Below, piece after piece: positions 43,592 to 52,366 of a stretch of DNA of 64,000 nt. The position numbers and the translations under genes are program-made. Below the pieces are notes generated by a model. It searched no databases and was not told where the DNA came from. It saw nothing but the letters and a program-made list of their open reading frames with translations. Every line of letters begins with the position of its first letter. The first letter of the stretch is position 1. Origin of the DNA: Vibrio bathopelagicus (GTDB lineage: Bacteria; Pseudomonadota; Gammaproteobacteria; Enterobacterales; Vibrionaceae); contig NZ_CP062501.1 of assembly GCF_014879975.1 (NCBI RefSeq), positions 806,001 to 870,000 of the forward strand, given 5' to 3'.

Positions 43592-43661
43592 TCGCGTACA
43601 TTTCCTAGAGCTAAAAGTAAAACTAAAACCATTAGAAACATTAAATAGAGAAGCACCGAAC

Positions 43662-44786
43662 ATGTTAACTCCGATAAAACCATTACAACTAGAATTAACA
43701 CCAGGGCAGAAAAAACTACTGGCGGTTTGTCGTGAACATCGCTCGGTGCCGCGCGCCAAAATAGTAGAGCAAACAGGTTTGCGCAGCGGTTCTGTTACCA
43801 GTATTTCGAAAGAACTTCTGGCAATGAATATGATTAAAGAAGGGCCTCGTGAAAAAGTTGGGCGAGGTCAACCGATCATCCCATTACAGCTTAATCCGTA
43901 TGCAGCGTTTTCATTTGGTATCGCTTTTCATATTCATCGAATAGAAGTCGCATTAGCGAACTTTTGTGGGGAAGTGATCGACACTGAAATTATGGATTAC
44001 GCAGAAGACTCTCCAATTTCAGAAGTGCTATCGAGCATCAAGCAGAAAATAGACTCGTTGGTAGACAAACATAAAATTCAGAATGCGCGCATTTTGGGTA
44101 TCGGTGTGTCTATGCCGGGTCCGTCTGAAGGCGATGGCAAATCCATTCGTACCATTATTCAAATGGAACATTGGCGCAATGAGGATTTAGCCGTCATTTT
44201 TGGAGAAGTCTTCGAATGGCCAGTTTGGATTGATAATGACTGTAATGTAGCAGCCGTTGGTGAGTTTTATTCTGGACGTTGGCCTGAAGTCAAAAACATG
44301 GTGCTGTTCGAATTGGGTCATGGTGTCGGTGGAGGTGTGATCATCAATCGCAAGCTTTATCGTGGTAGTCGCCATAATGCGGGTGAAATCGGCACTTATT
44401 TCAACCTTTTAGGTGAAGAGAACAAACCAACAATTCGTGGGTTGCTCGAACAGTTGGCAGAGTCTGGGCTCGAAATCGACGGACCAGAAGCGATTCCGGG
44501 GTTAGATAACCTTGTGGTAGCGGAATGGGTCCGTTTTGCTGCTATCCAGCTCAAACCTATGTTGGTTCTTACTTTGGGTTGGTTTGATCCTGACTGCGTG
44601 ATCATTGGTGGCTCTTGTCCTCAGCATATTAGCCAAGCGCTTATTGAAGAAATGGCATTAGAGAAGAGCTGGGTGGAGTTTGAGCGTTCTTATCCTATGG
44701 CTCAGTTCTCGCCTTCAAAAATTGGACCGTCGCTAAATACCTATGGGGCATGTATGTTCCCAGTATTTCGCACGCTAGGTATTTAA
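43662..44786 (+). CDS. ROK-family transcriptional regulator
   Basis: 374 residues. N-terminal winged helix RSVPRAKIVEQTGLRSGSVT (about 27-46) followed by KELLAMNMIKEGP, then a ROK domain with ISMPGPS-type GVSMPGPSEG, the sugar-kinase-like DNDCNVAAVGE and GHGVGGGVIINRKLYRGSRH. The CxCGxxGC zinc site of canonical ROK proteins is replaced by GEIGTYFNLLGEEN, so zinc binding at that place is unlikely. It lies 70 bp after the GDPD gene and probably controls the importer and GDPD operons in response to a sugar-like or polyol-phosphate ligand. Confidence 0.88.
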   Translation: MLTPIKPLQLELTPGQKKLLAVCREHRSVPRAKIVEQTGLRSGSVTSISKELLAMNMIKEGPREKVGRGQPIIPLQLNPYAAFSFGIAFHIHRIEVALANFCGEVIDTEIMDYAEDSPISEVLSSIKQKIDSLVDKHKIQNARILGIGVSMPGPSEGDGKSIRTIIQMEHWRNEDLAVIFGEVFEWPVWIDNDCNVAAVGEFYSGRWPEVKNMVLFELGHGVGGGVIINRKLYRGSRHNAGEIGTYFNLLGEENKPTIRGLLEQLAESGLEIDGPEAIPGLDNLVVAEWVRFAAIQLKPMLVLTLGWFDPDCVIIGGSCPQHISQALIEEMALEKSWVEFERSYPMAQFSPSKIGPSLNTYGACMFPVFRTLGI

Positions 44787-44807
44787 TATAAACATCGGAT
44801 AATTATT

Positions 44808-45482
44808 ATGAAGTATGCACCAAGTGTGGGTGTAAAATTCCATGAAGATGGAAGTGTTAGAACATTCCCTGGTAACACGTTTATTTGTCATTTAGATCAA
44901 TCACTTCCTTTGATTGATGAATTGCGTTGGGCGCAAGATCAGCTAAAAGAAATGAGTTGTGGCAACAAGTTCTCATTCTTGCCAATTTCAAGCATGCACA
45001 TGACGGTATTTGAAGGTGTGTGCGACCAGATTCGAGATCCAAAAAAGTGGACGTCTAAACTGAGCCTAGATTCTGAATTGTCGGCTATTACAGATTTGTT
45101 TGCCACTGAAGCTAGCCAAATTGGTGCACAAGGCGGTTTCGAAATGGAATTCGACTATGTATACAATTGCCCCATTGGTGGTAGTGCGCTTCGAATAAAA
45201 CCAGCTAATGAGCAGTCGCGCCTTGCATTGAAACGATGCCGTGAGTTACTTAAAGTTGCGACTGGAATCAACATGCCTGACTTTGATGACTATCATTTTC
45301 ATATCACTTTGAGCTACCGCGTTATAGAGTTGGAAGAGCAAGATAAGGTTGAATTACAAGAGACCACGAAGCGTATAGGTGAGCGCATAGCTCAGTCGTT
45401 TGGTTCTTTGACGCATGGTCCTGTGGAGTTTTGTACTTTCCAAGATATGTTCAAGTTTATTCCTGTTATCAAACTATCGTAG
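44808..45482 (+). CDS. DUF1868-type 2H-phosphoesterase-like protein
   Basis: 224 residues. Two H-x-T motifs, SSMHMTVFEG (His about 63) and YHFHITLSYR (His about 164), are spaced like the paired HxT/S motifs of the 2H phosphoesterase (LigT/2'-5' RNA ligase-like) superfamily. The N-terminal GVKFHEDGSVRTFPGNTFIC is typical of DUF1868 proteins. Such enzymes open cyclic phosphodiesters. It is the last gene, 21 bp after the ROK gene. Together with GDPD it may process imported cyclic or linear phosphodiesters; the substrate is unknown. Confidence 0.75.
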   Translation: MKYAPSVGVKFHEDGSVRTFPGNTFICHLDQSLPLIDELRWAQDQLKEMSCGNKFSFLPISSMHMTVFEGVCDQIRDPKKWTSKLSLDSELSAITDLFATEASQIGAQGGFEMEFDYVYNCPIGGSALRIKPANEQSRLALKRCRELLKVATGINMPDFDDYHFHITLSYRVIELEEQDKVELQETTKRIGERIAQSFGSLTHGPVEFCTFQDMFKFIPVIKLS

Positions 45483-45522
45483 TTTTAGGTTTAAAAAATC
45501 TCTAAGATCTTTATCTGATTTG

Positions 45523-45560
45523 AGCTCATGCGTCGTTGGTACGGCGCATGAGCTTTTTTA
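45523..45560 (+). terminator. Terminator of the GDPD-ROK-DUF1868 operon
   Basis: AGCTCATGCG (45523-45532) pairs with CGCATGAGCT (45545-45554) and is followed by TTTTTATTTT. Confidence 0.92.
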
Positions 45561-45768
45561 TTTTCTACAGTTTATATTTGTAATTGATATGTAACCTAAT
45601 AATTACCCTTAAATTATTTTCAATCTAACCTATTGATTGTATTGAGCTTATCATTCGTATCTTGTTGTCTAATTGTAAGCTAATGTAGGTAAATGTAACC
45701 ATTTGACTACTTTATTTTATTGATTAAATTGATGAAATATTGCTTTAAATGGAATTTGGCTAGTTAGA
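45561..45768 (+). promoter_or_regulatory. Control region of the peptide-importer operon
   Basis: 208 bp, very AT-rich, between the terminator at 45523 and the first permease gene. It contains the TGTA direct repeats listed separately and another TGTA pair at 45579 and 45590 (11-bp spacing). A precise -10/-35 pair was not assigned. Confidence 0.6.
45674..45697 (+). promoter_or_regulatory. Three TGTA half-sites with exact 10-bp period (RstA-box-like)
   Basis: TGTA occurs at 45674-45677, 45684-45687 and 45694-45697, on the same face of the helix. TGTAGGTAAATGTA (45684-45697) matches the reverse complement of the E. coli RstA box (TGTAACNANATGTA) at all but two fixed positions. The array lies 72-95 bp before the importer operon. 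An RstA-like response regulator is encoded 11 kb downstream. The repeat is seen directly; its owner is inferred. Confidence 0.5.
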
Positions 45769-46794
45769 ATGATTGCATATTTATTGAAACGTTTTGTTTT
45801 AGTTGTACCTACGTTTCTTGGTATTACGATTTTGATATTCGCGATTACGCGTTTTGTCCCTGGAGGCCCTGTTGAGAGGATGCTGGCTAATATGCAGCCT
45901 CAAGGGGATGGTGGTGGCGCGTCTAGTCTCGTTGGCCAAAATTCAGCTCTGTCTGAAGACCAGTTGGCTGATCTTAATAAATTCTATGGGTTAGATAAGC
46001 CAGTTACTGAAGCGTACATTGAGTGGCTGATTCGTTTGGTTCATTTTGACCTAGGGGAATCGACTCGCTACTACGAACCTGTCAGTGACATGATTTTTGA
46101 GCGCCTACATGTCTCCGTTATGTATGGCGGTGTGACCTTTTTCATTAGTTATTTCATCTCAATCCCGCTTGGCTACTTTAAGGCCATGAAGCATGGCAGC
46201 GTTTTTGATTCCGCCTCATCAATCATGATTTTTGTCGGTTATGCCTTGCCAGGATATGTCGTAGGTGTACTCCTCATTACGTTTTTCAGTTATCACTTGG
46301 AGTGGTTTCCAATGGGCGGCTTTGTTGATGATGACTTCGATGATCTCAATACGTTTACTGAGCAAATTTCCGATATTTTGTGGCATGCCGTCTTACCTTT
46401 GCTGTGCTATTTGATTGGGGATTTCGCAACACTGACTATGACAATGAAAAACAATCTGATGGAAAACTTATCATCGGATTACATTCGTACTGCGATAGCT
46501 AAAGGTTTGCCTTTCAGAGAAGCGATTCGTAAACACGCGCTACGCAACAGTCTAATTCCAATCGCCAGTCACTTTGGTAATTCTCTTCTTTTCTTCATGA
46601 CGGGCTCTTTCTTAATTGAGGTCATTTTTGATATCAACGGTATAGGTCTACTTGGTTATGAATCCATTGTAGAAAGAGACTACCCAGTGGTTATGGGTAT
46701 TGTTGCAATCAACGCTTGTATCTTACTGCTTGGCAATATCTTGTCAGATGTCTGCGTTGCATTGGTAGACCCTAGAGTGAAGTTTGGAGCTTGA
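45769..46794 (+). CDS. Peptide ABC permease 1, YejB/DppB-like
   Basis: 341 residues with six helices, BPD_transp_1 family. N-terminal MIAYLLKRFVLVVPTFLGIT, a large loop with a Gly-rich stretch QPQGDGGGASS (about 43-53), and the EAA loop AIAKGLPFREAIRKHALRNS (about 243-262). It is clearly related to the YejB at 34751 but diverged. First gene of a five-gene operon permease-permease-binding protein-ATPase-ATPase. Its stop codon overlaps the start of the next gene. Confidence 0.9.
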   Translation: MIAYLLKRFVLVVPTFLGITILIFAITRFVPGGPVERMLANMQPQGDGGGASSLVGQNSALSEDQLADLNKFYGLDKPVTEAYIEWLIRLVHFDLGESTRYYEPVSDMIFERLHVSVMYGGVTFFISYFISIPLGYFKAMKHGSVFDSASSIMIFVGYALPGYVVGVLLITFFSYHLEWFPMGGFVDDDFDDLNTFTEQISDILWHAVLPLLCYLIGDFATLTMTMKNNLMENLSSDYIRTAIAKGLPFREAIRKHALRNSLIPIASHFGNSLLFFMTGSFLIEVIFDINGIGLLGYESIVERDYPVVMGIVAINACILLLGNILSDVCVALVDPRVKFGA

Positions 46795-47840
46795 TGATGA
46801 TTAAATTAAATCCGTTAACGCTAAAACAGATCAAGCGGTTCAAACAAATAAAGCGTGGATATTGGTCGCTCATCATTTTATCTGTGATGTTGTTGTTGTC
46901 TCTGTTTGCTGAAGTGTTGATTAACAGTAAGGCTTTAGTGGTTCGTTATCAGGGGGAATATTACTTTCCGATCCTCTCCGATGTTTACTCTGGTAAAACA
47001 TTTGGTTTGGAATCGTCAGGAGAAGCAAACTATCGACTACTTCAATTAGCGCTTCAAGATAAAAACAATGGTGACTTTGCGATTTTACCCGTGGTGCCTT
47101 GGAATCCGTACGAACAAGATTTTTCTGGCGAATACCCACCGCATGCTCCGAGTGCTTACTCAAAGCACTATTTAGGCACGGACGTAATTGGTAGGGACAT
47201 TTTAGCTCGACTGGTTTATGGGTTTAGAACAGCAATGGGATTTGCCCTGATAACTATGGTCATTGCATACAGTATTGGTGTAACGGTGGGGTGTGCGATG
47301 GGTTTCTTTGGTGGCAAGTTTGACTTAATTGTTCAGAGAGTCATTGAGACTTGGTCGATGGTTCCATTCCTCTACGTGATTATGATTTTAGTCTCGATAG
47401 CACAGCCAACTTTCATACTATTCGTGTTGATCAATGTGACCTTCGGATGGATGGGCATTACTTGGTATATGCGAACGATGACGTACAGAGAATCGGCTCG
47501 AGAGTATGTGCTAGCAGCGAAGGCTTTGGGGGCATCAACAGCAAGAATCCTCTTTCATCATATTTTGCCTAATACCATGGTAATGATCGTTACTTTGGCT
47601 CCTTTTACTATTGCAGCAAATATCACCGCACTCACAGCTCTGGACTATTTAGGTCTGGGTCTCATTCCGCCGACTCCTAGTTGGGGGGAGCTTCTTCAGC
47701 AAGGTAAATCAAACCTCGACTCCCCATGGATTGTTGGTTCTGTTGTGACGGCAATTGTCGGTGTTTTGGTCATGGTGACTTTCATTGGTGAAGCAATCAG
47801 AACGGCCTTTGATCCCAAAAAATACACAGTTTATAGATAA
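46794..47840 (+). CDS. Peptide ABC permease 2, YejE/DppC-like
   Basis: 348 residues. Helix 1 at about 20-40, long periplasmic loop with LPVVPWNPYEQDFSGEYPPH, then GTDVIGRDILARLVYGFRTA as in YejE. EAA loop AAKALGASTARILFHHILPN (about 238-257). ATG codons occur at 46794 and 46797; GGAG at 46786 suits both, the second slightly better. The stop of the upstream gene shares one base with the first ATG. Confidence 0.9.
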   Translation: MMIKLNPLTLKQIKRFKQIKRGYWSLIILSVMLLLSLFAEVLINSKALVVRYQGEYYFPILSDVYSGKTFGLESSGEANYRLLQLALQDKNNGDFAILPVVPWNPYEQDFSGEYPPHAPSAYSKHYLGTDVIGRDILARLVYGFRTAMGFALITMVIAYSIGVTVGCAMGFFGGKFDLIVQRVIETWSMVPFLYVIMILVSIAQPTFILFVLINVTFGWMGITWYMRTMTYRESAREYVLAAKALGASTARILFHHILPNTMVMIVTLAPFTIAANITALTALDYLGLGLIPPTPSWGELLQQGKSNLDSPWIVGSVVTAIVGVLVMVTFIGEAIRTAFDPKKYTVYR

Positions 47841-47856
47841 GCACTAGGAAGTGATG

Positions 47857-49680
47857 ATGTACAAATATGGACTATTCGCTTTGTTGTTGAGTTTTCTAGC
47901 TCAAGCACAGCAAACACCAGACAACTTGGAATGGCATAGCAATTGGAATGAGCCCGTTTTTGCTTCTGAAGAGGCTAAGCGTGGCGGCACTTTGCGTAGC
48001 TTTATGGCTAGTTTCCCACAAACGTTACGTTCAGTAGGGCCTGATGCGAATTCTGGTATTCGTTTCTATTTAATGGATGGCACGCCTAAATTGGCACAGC
48101 GACATCCAAATACCAATAATTGGATTCCGCAGCTGGCGAATGAATGGGCATTTGGAGACGATCACAAGACGGTCTATTTCAAATTGAACCCTGATGCAAA
48201 GTGGTCGGATGGATTGGCGGTAACTGCTGATGATTATTTGTTTATGCTTACTTATTATCGATCGAGAGACATTATCGACCCTTGGTATAACGATTTTTTC
48301 CGTAACAGTATCGAGACAGTGAAAAAGTTCGATGACTACACCATCAGTATCACAATGGCAGAGCCAAAAAGTAATGATGAGTTGATGGCGCTTATCAATA
48401 TGCCAAGCCATGGCGTGCAGCCACGACCACAACATCATTTTGTTGGCATCAATGATGAGAACAACGACGGAATGGATGACAACTTTGTACGCAAATACAA
48501 TTTTAAGTCAGAGCCAACAACGTCACCTTATTACATCTCGAAAGTAAACAAGGGCCGTAGTATCACGTTTTCTCATGTTGGCGCGAACTGGTGGGGTTAC
48601 GGGAACAAATATTATAAGAATCGTTTTAACGTCGAGAAGCTTCGTATCAAGGTGATTCGTGATAGTGATATAGCTCGCAAGCACTTTGAAAAAGGTAAGT
48701 TAGACACATTCGCTATGATTCAGCCTCAACTATGGCATGAGAAAAGTAATTCAGAACCGTTTAGTAACGGATTTATCCAGAAGTTTTGGGGGTTTAACCA
48801 ACGACCACAAGGCGCTGGTGGATTATGGATTAATACTTCAATGCCATTGCTAAATAATATCAATATTCGAAAAGGCATTACGTACGCGACTGATTTCGAC
48901 GGCATGATCAAAAATGTATTAAGGGGTGACTATTCTCGAAAGCCTCACGCTATGGGGTTCGGACATGGTAAATACGATTTAGAAGGTGTAGAGCCACCAC
49001 CGTTTAGACCTGAACTTGCTATCGGTTATTTTGAATCTGCAGGTTTCGATAACATCGGTCCTGATGGTATCCGCATGAATGATAAAGGTGTCCGCCTGAG
49101 TTTCAAGATTACCTATGGCTACAATATCTGGACATCAAGGATTGCCTATCTAAAAGAGCAAGCGAAGCTAGCGGGTCTAGAGCTAGACCTGAATCTTGTT
49201 GATGGCTCCGCTGCCTTCAAATTTATTCTAGAGAAGAAGCATCAACTCGCTTTCCTCAATATGGGAGGAGGGGAGATTCCAGCATACAAAGAATACTTTC
49301 ATTCAACCAATGCAAATCGTCCTCAAACCAACAGCCATACCAACTTCAGTTCACCCGAGCTGGACGAAGAGATCGATGCGTTCATTTCGGAGTTTGATGT
49401 AGAAAGAAAGCAGCAGCTATCTCAGAGTATTCAAAGAAAAATAAAGGATGCTTACGTGATTGTGCCTGGCTATATGGTGCCTTATACGCGAGATGCTCAT
49501 TGGCGTTGGGTCAAGTTCCCTGCGACTCCGATGACGAAGAAGACTGGTGCGATGTTTAATATCTTGGATACCAGTAACTTTTGGATAGATACCGACGTTA
49601 AAAAAGAGACTCAATTGGCTTACAAAGAAGGCAAAGCGTACCCGCCAATCACTATTATTGATGATCGTTATAAGCTCTAA
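47857..49680 (+). CDS. Periplasmic peptide-binding protein, YejA-like, second system
   Basis: 607 residues, SBP_bac_5 family. Signal peptide MYKYGLFALLLSFLAQAQ, then WHSNWNEPVFASEEAKRGGT and LNPDAKWSDGLAVTADDYLF, the conserved start of the oligopeptide-binding fold. Compared with YejA at 32843 it is shorter and differs widely, so it may bind another peptide class. Of the in-frame GTG (47851) and ATGs (47854, 47857), the last has the best spacing to AGGAA. It lies just upstream of two ATPase genes and, further on, a large surface protease that could release its ligands. Confidence 0.9.
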   Translation: MYKYGLFALLLSFLAQAQQTPDNLEWHSNWNEPVFASEEAKRGGTLRSFMASFPQTLRSVGPDANSGIRFYLMDGTPKLAQRHPNTNNWIPQLANEWAFGDDHKTVYFKLNPDAKWSDGLAVTADDYLFMLTYYRSRDIIDPWYNDFFRNSIETVKKFDDYTISITMAEPKSNDELMALINMPSHGVQPRPQHHFVGINDENNDGMDDNFVRKYNFKSEPTTSPYYISKVNKGRSITFSHVGANWWGYGNKYYKNRFNVEKLRIKVIRDSDIARKHFEKGKLDTFAMIQPQLWHEKSNSEPFSNGFIQKFWGFNQRPQGAGGLWINTSMPLLNNINIRKGITYATDFDGMIKNVLRGDYSRKPHAMGFGHGKYDLEGVEPPPFRPELAIGYFESAGFDNIGPDGIRMNDKGVRLSFKITYGYNIWTSRIAYLKEQAKLAGLELDLNLVDGSAAFKFILEKKHQLAFLNMGGGEIPAYKEYFHSTNANRPQTNSHTNFSSPELDEEIDAFISEFDVERKQQLSQSIQRKIKDAYVIVPGYMVPYTRDAHWRWVKFPATPMTKKTGAMFNILDTSNFWIDTDVKKETQLAYKEGKAYPPITIIDDRYKL

Positions 49681-49693
49681 GGACGAATGATTA

Positions 49694-50563
49694 ATGAATC
49701 AAAATGTTGTACTAAAAGTTCGTGATCTAGAAGCTGAATTCAGTACTGATGACGGCATCGTCAAAATACTAAAAGGTGTGTCATTTGATGTGAAATCAGG
49801 ACAAACCTTAGGTTTAGTCGGGGAGTCCGGAAGTGGAAAGAGCGTAACTTCAATGTCGATTATGGGGTTACTTCCGAAGCCTTATGGAAAGGTCACGGCT
49901 GGGCAGATAATTTATCGCGATACGGACCTTACAGACGTGCCTGAACACGAGATGCACAAGATGCGTGGCAATCGTATTTCAATTATTTTTCAAGACCCTA
50001 TGACTGCCTTAAACCCCGTCCAGACAATTGGGAAGCAAATTGTTGAGGTTCTTGACTTGCACCATAGCCAGATGTCTAAGTCTGAAAAGGTCGCATATGC
50101 GGTAGGTTTGCTTGAAAAAGTAGAAATTCCTATGCCAAAGCTGCGCTTCAAAGAGTATCCACATAGTTTATCGGGTGGAATGCGACAAAGGGTAATGATT
50201 GCTATAGCACTTGCGTGTAAACCTGACATTTTAATATGTGATGAACCTACGACAGCATTAGATGTGACGGTTCAAGCATCAATTTTAGAACTGATCAGAG
50301 AGCTTCAAAACGAGACTGGGATGGCGGTTATCTTTATCACCCATGATTTAGGTGTGGTTGCGGAGATCTGCGATGAGGTTGCTGTGATGTATGACGGACG
50401 TATTGTTGAACATGCAGAGATTTTCGAACTTTTTGATCACCCACAGCACCCGTATACCAAAAGGTTATTGAGTTTAATCCCTGACCTTAACGTTAAGCCA
50501 AAGCAAACCATTCAAATTAATCCAATTGATTTGAATGAATTCCCAGAATACAAGGGGAGTTGA
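49694..50563 (+). CDS. Peptide ABC ATPase, DppD-like
   Basis: 289 residues. Walker [11 protein letters not shown] (about 38-47), Q-loop IIFQDPMTALNP, signature LSGGMRQRVMIAIAL, Walker [15 protein letters not shown]-loop FITHDLGVV, and a C-terminal HPYTKRLLSLIPDL segment typical of the oligopeptide family, although the usual cysteine cluster near that place is missing. Its stop codon lies 3 bp before the start of the DppF-like gene. Confidence 0.92.
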   Translation: MNQNVVLKVRDLEAEFSTDDGIVKILKGVSFDVKSGQTLGLVGESGSGKSVTSMSIMGLLPKPYGKVTAGQIIYRDTDLTDVPEHEMHKMRGNRISIIFQDPMTALNPVQTIGKQIVEVLDLHHSQMSKSEKVAYAVGLLEKVEIPMPKLRFKEYPHSLSGGMRQRVMIAIALACKPDILICDEPTTALDVTVQASILELIRELQNETGMAVIFITHDLGVVAEICDEVAVMYDGRIVEHAEIFELFDHPQHPYTKRLLSLIPDLNVKPKQTIQINPIDLNEFPEYKGS

Positions 50564-50565
50564 GT

Positions 50566-51399
50566 ATGTCAGAAGTCATTAGAATCGAAGGACTGGAACA
50601 GCACTTTTTATCAGGTAAAAGTCTGTTTAAGAAAGGCTATGTCATTAAGGCTGTCGATGGTGTTTCATTTTCAGTGAAGCAAGGTGAAACATTGGGGTTG
50701 GTCGGTGAGTCTGGCTGTGGAAAAAGCACTCTTGGCAGAACATTACTCAAACTTTATGAGCCGTCGGCAGGAAAAATATTTTTTGAAGGCGAAGATATTA
50801 CCCGTTACAGCCCAAAAAAAATGCGTCCACTTCGTAGAGAAATGCAGATTGTATTTCAGGACCCTCTTGAGTCACTGAACCAGAGGCACACAGTAGGAGG
50901 GATACTCGAAGAGCCTTATGTAATTCATGGTATTGGCTCGAAAAAAGAGCGAAAAGCATGGGTTTTAGAACTATTAGATAAGATTGGATTACCTCACTCT
51001 TCTACAAACCGTTACCCGCACGAGTTCTCTGGGGGACAAAGACAGCGAATTGGAATTGCTAGGGCAATTGCTTTAAAGCCGAAGTTACTTATTTGTGATG
51101 AATCCGTGTCAGCATTGGATGTATCTGTACAGGCTCAGATATTAAATCTGTTGTTGAAAATACAAAAAGAGATGAATCTATCAATAATTTTTATTTCACA
51201 CGATTTGTCAGTGGTGAAACATATTTCAGATAATGTAGTCGTTATGAAACAAGGAAAGATTATTGAGTTTGGAACTGTAGATGATGTTTATAATAATCCA
51301 AAAGAAGAATATACAAAATCGTTATTATCGTCGATTCCAATAACACATCCATCTCAAAGGAAGAAAATAAAAACAACGAGGTTAGCTAAACAGGCTTAA
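50566..51399 (+). CDS. Peptide ABC ATPase, DppF-like
   Basis: 277 residues. Walker A GESGCGKSTLG (about 49-59), Q-loop IVFQDPLESLNQ, signature [15 protein letters not shown], Walker B LLICDESVSALDV (Ser for Pro after the catalytic Glu, as in many DppF/OppF), H-loop FISHDLSVV. The ATG at 50566 follows AAGGGGAG; a TTG at 50560 is also in frame. Last gene of the importer operon. The C-terminus ends in a basic tail SQRKKIKTTRLAKQA. Confidence 0.92.
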   Translation: MSEVIRIEGLEQHFLSGKSLFKKGYVIKAVDGVSFSVKQGETLGLVGESGCGKSTLGRTLLKLYEPSAGKIFFEGEDITRYSPKKMRPLRREMQIVFQDPLESLNQRHTVGGILEEPYVIHGIGSKKERKAWVLELLDKIGLPHSSTNRYPHEFSGGQRQRIGIARAIALKPKLLICDESVSALDVSVQAQILNLLLKIQKEMNLSIIFISHDLSVVKHISDNVVVMKQGKIIEFGTVDDVYNNPKEEYTKSLLSSIPITHPSQRKKIKTTRLAKQA

Positions 51400-51454
51400 A
51401 ACTGGAAAAAGAAAATGTAGATATAATACGGAAGTGTAATACAAGAAGGAAAAT

Positions 51455-52294
51455 ATGAATAAACTACTTATGTTGCCAGCGTTTATGCTGGTGGCGCCTT
51501 CGCTCGCCCTAGCAAATAATTTGCAAGATGAGTGGGAGTCTAAAAATAATGAAAATCCTTGGTCTGGATATATTAGTGCTGATTACTCTCGAAATGGATA
51601 CGAAGACAGTGCGTCTTTAGCAAACCGTTCTGCTTCTGCAACAGGAGTAGTTCGATACTCGTTTTCGGACAAATCTCGACTCCAAGTTGTGGCGTCAGGT
51701 TATCACTTATATGACGGTGATGAGTATGGGACAAGAGGACAGTTCTGGAACGATACATCCATTTCATGGGGGCGTAATGGGTTATTTAAGCCAACTGATG
51801 GTTCATCACTCAGTGGTGAAGTACGAATCATCTTGCCGACATCTAAATGGTCAAGGAGGAATGATTTAACGTTAGGCACAAGAGCAAAGCTTAGGTGGAG
51901 CGCCCCATTCGACAATTTGATTGAAGGGCTTTCATTAAGTAACACATTATTGCTTAGGAAAAACTTTCACGAATATAAAACAGCTGGTGGAAATCAACTT
52001 ATTGAGTATCAATTAAGTAGCCAATTTTCTCTTGATTATGTTTTTGCAGAAGACTTTTATTTCAACATTTTCTTAATGCCTAGACAGTCATGGGATTATA
52101 ACGGAGACACGTTTGATCCAACCTTATTACATGGTGAAGAAGTAGGTTACCAAATAACTAATAGTGTCTCTATTTCCGCTGGTTTAACTAATGGGATTAG
52201 TTATTACAACCCAGAAAGAGGCTCAAACCCTCTTAATGATTTAGTTGATTTGAAGAAAACAACTTATTACGCAGTACTTAACTACCAATTCTAA
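51455..52294 (+). CDS. Outer-membrane beta-barrel protein, probable porin
   Basis: 279 residues. Signal peptide MNKLLMLPAFMLVAPSLALA, then alternating polar/hydrophobic strands with many aromatic residues, ending YYAVLNYQF, the C-terminal Phe signal for outer-membrane insertion. The size would suit a 10-14-strand barrel. No named family is recognised; a KdgM- or OmpG-like monomeric channel is possible. It sits between the peptide importer and the lipoprotein protease, so it may let protease products cross the outer membrane. A TATAAT-like -10 is visible near 51423, so it may have its own promoter. Confidence 0.75.
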   Translation: MNKLLMLPAFMLVAPSLALANNLQDEWESKNNENPWSGYISADYSRNGYEDSASLANRSASATGVVRYSFSDKSRLQVVASGYHLYDGDEYGTRGQFWNDTSISWGRNGLFKPTDGSSLSGEVRIILPTSKWSRRNDLTLGTRAKLRWSAPFDNLIEGLSLSNTLLLRKNFHEYKTAGGNQLIEYQLSSQFSLDYVFAEDFYFNIFLMPRQSWDYNGDTFDPTLLHGEEVGYQITNSVSISAGLTNGISYYNPERGSNPLNDLVDLKKTTYYAVLNYQF

Positions 52295-52366
52295 TATTGC
52301 TCCGTTCGCATTGAATTCGGATAGTTGAAATAAGAAATGTAATATAATTATAAATATAGGTAAATT

